A stretch of DNA of 60,394 bases, from NCBI GenBank assembly GCA_937892955.1, contig CALBKH010000087.1:1-60394 (forward strand), written 5' to 3'. The DNA is from an uncultured Alphaproteobacteria bacterium (lineage in GTDB: Bacteria > Pseudomonadota > Alphaproteobacteria > Rhizobiales > Ancalomicrobiaceae). Below the pieces are notes generated by a model. The model did not search any database, was not told the origin of the DNA, and saw only the letters and a list, made by a program, of their open reading frames with translations. The first letter of the stretch is position 1. Each line of letters begins with the position of its first letter. The translations under genes were made by a program, and so were the position numbers. Positions 59,416 through 60,394 of the stretch are shown one piece after another.

Positions 59416-60394
59416 TGACGAAGACCGCGAAGGACGTTCTCGCTCTCATCAAGGAGCAGGACGTCAAGTACGTCGATTTCCGCTTCACCGATCCGCGCGG
59501 CAAGTGGCAGCACGTCACCTTCGACGTGTCGCTCGTGGACGAGGACATCTTCGCCGACGGCACGATGTTCGACGGTTCGTCGATCGCCGGCTGGAAGGCC
59601 ATCAACGAGTCCGACATGGTCCTCATCCCGGACCCGGAGACCGCCTTCATCGACCCGTTCTTCGCGCAGACCACTCTGGTCATCGTCTGCGACATCCTCG
59701 AGCCCTCGGGTGAGCGTTACGGCCGCGATCCGCGCGGTATCGCCAAGAAGGCGGAGATGTACCTGAAGTCGACCGGCATCGGCGACGTCGCCTACTTCGG
59801 CCCCGAAGCCGAGTTCTTCATCTTCTCCGACGTCAAGTACTCGGCCACCCCGTACAAGACCGGCTTCCAGGTCGACGATCCGGAGCTGCCGACCAACACC
59901 GACACCGAGTACGAGGGCGGCAACCTCGGCCACCACGTCAAGACCAAGGGCGGCTACTTCCCCGTCCCGCCGCTCGACTCGTGCCAGGACATCCGCGGCG
60001 AGATGCTCGCCATGATGGCCAAGATGGGCGTCTCGGTCGAGAAGCACCATCACGAGGTCGCTTCGGCCCAGCACGAGCTCGGCATCAAGTTCGCCCCGCT
60101 CACCCGCGTCGCCGACCACCTGCAGATCTACAAGTACGCGATCCATCAGGTCGCCCAGGCCTACGGCAAGACCGCGACCTTCATGCCGAAGCCGGTCTTC
60201 GGTGACAACGGCTCGGGCATGCACGTCCACCAGTCGATCTGGAAGGACGGCAAGCCGACCTTCGCCGGCAACCAGTACGCCGATCTCTCCGAGACCTGCC
60301 TCTACTACATCGGCGGCATCCTGAAGCACGCCAAGGCGCTCAACGCCTTCACCAACCCGTCGACCAACTCCTACAAGCGTCTGGTCCCGGGCTA
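59416..60394 (+). CDS. glnA: Type I glutamine synthetase (N-terminal part, cut by window edge)
   Basis: About 326 residues of glutamine synthetase, which makes glutamine from glutamate, ammonia and ATP as a dodecamer. Seen: YVDFRFTDPRGKWQHVTFDV (about 19-38), FDGSSIAGWKAINESDM, EPSGERYGRDPRGIAKKAE, FGPEAEFFIF with metal-ligand Glu, VEKHHHEVASAQHELGIKFA and FGDNGSGMHVHQS. The adenylylation Tyr would be outside. AAAGGG precedes ATG 59416. It is probably co-transcribed with glnB. Confidence 0.97.

Overview
The window is one contiguous piece of a GC-rich alphaproteobacterial chromosome, most likely from the Hyphomicrobiales (Rhizobiales). Supporting points are the tig-clpP-clpX-lon-hupB block, a glnB-glnA pair, an FtsB-like gene next to pdhA, an OpgC-type acyltransferase, a DUF2585 membrane protein, a perfect TTAA-N7-TTAA CtrA-type site, and an intergenic small RNA that looks like the rhizobial MmgR family. 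I see no prophage, transposase, CRISPR array or rRNA. Both tRNA genes, Val(UAC) and Leu(UAG), are single copies on the minus strand.

Layout. 1-2.4 kb: start of pdhA, an ftsB-like gene, an AhpD-like protein and a lipoprotein. 2.5-12.8 kb: a corrin-ring cobalamin cluster in several transcription units (cobK; cobL; cobE-cobM; cbiD; cobA-cobB), interrupted by rarD and parE. 12.9-16 kb: a group III truncated haemoglobin, the small RNA on the minus strand, then an overlapping PAS gene and a chemoreceptor gene with a C-terminal PilZ domain. 16.1-21.2 kb: an RND efflux pair and a RutE-like nitroreductase. 21.4-26.5 kb: a MASE1-PAS-GGDEF-EAL protein divergent from a globin-coupled chemoreceptor. 26.5-37 kb: a zinc alcohol dehydrogenase, an Old Yellow Enzyme, adenine deaminase, a five-gene Liv-type ABC importer split by repeat elements, and an alpha/beta hydrolase.

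37-47 kb: a cytochrome b561/PepSY pair, tRNA-Val, then hupB, lon, a TylF-like methyltransferase, clpX, clpP and tig, all on the minus strand. 47.3-54.7 kb: an envelope-modification region with opgC, two SGNH proteins (one lacking the expected catalytic residues), DUF2585, a two-PAS diguanylate cyclase and a large secreted SGNH hydrolase. 55-60.4 kb: tRNA-Leu, an EamA transporter, a lipoprotein, bifunctional NAD(P)HX repair enzyme, glnB behind a strong sigma-54 promoter, and a glnA cut by the window edge.

Themes. Oxygen/redox sensing and cyclic-di-GMP recur together: truncated haemoglobin, Aer-like PAS protein, globin-coupled receptor, PilZ-tailed receptor and two GGDEF proteins. The two chemoreceptor units share a 15-bp palindrome in their upstream regions. 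Intergenic regions hold at least four palindromic repeat elements. The regulatory reading and substrate assignments are inference from sequence and context only.
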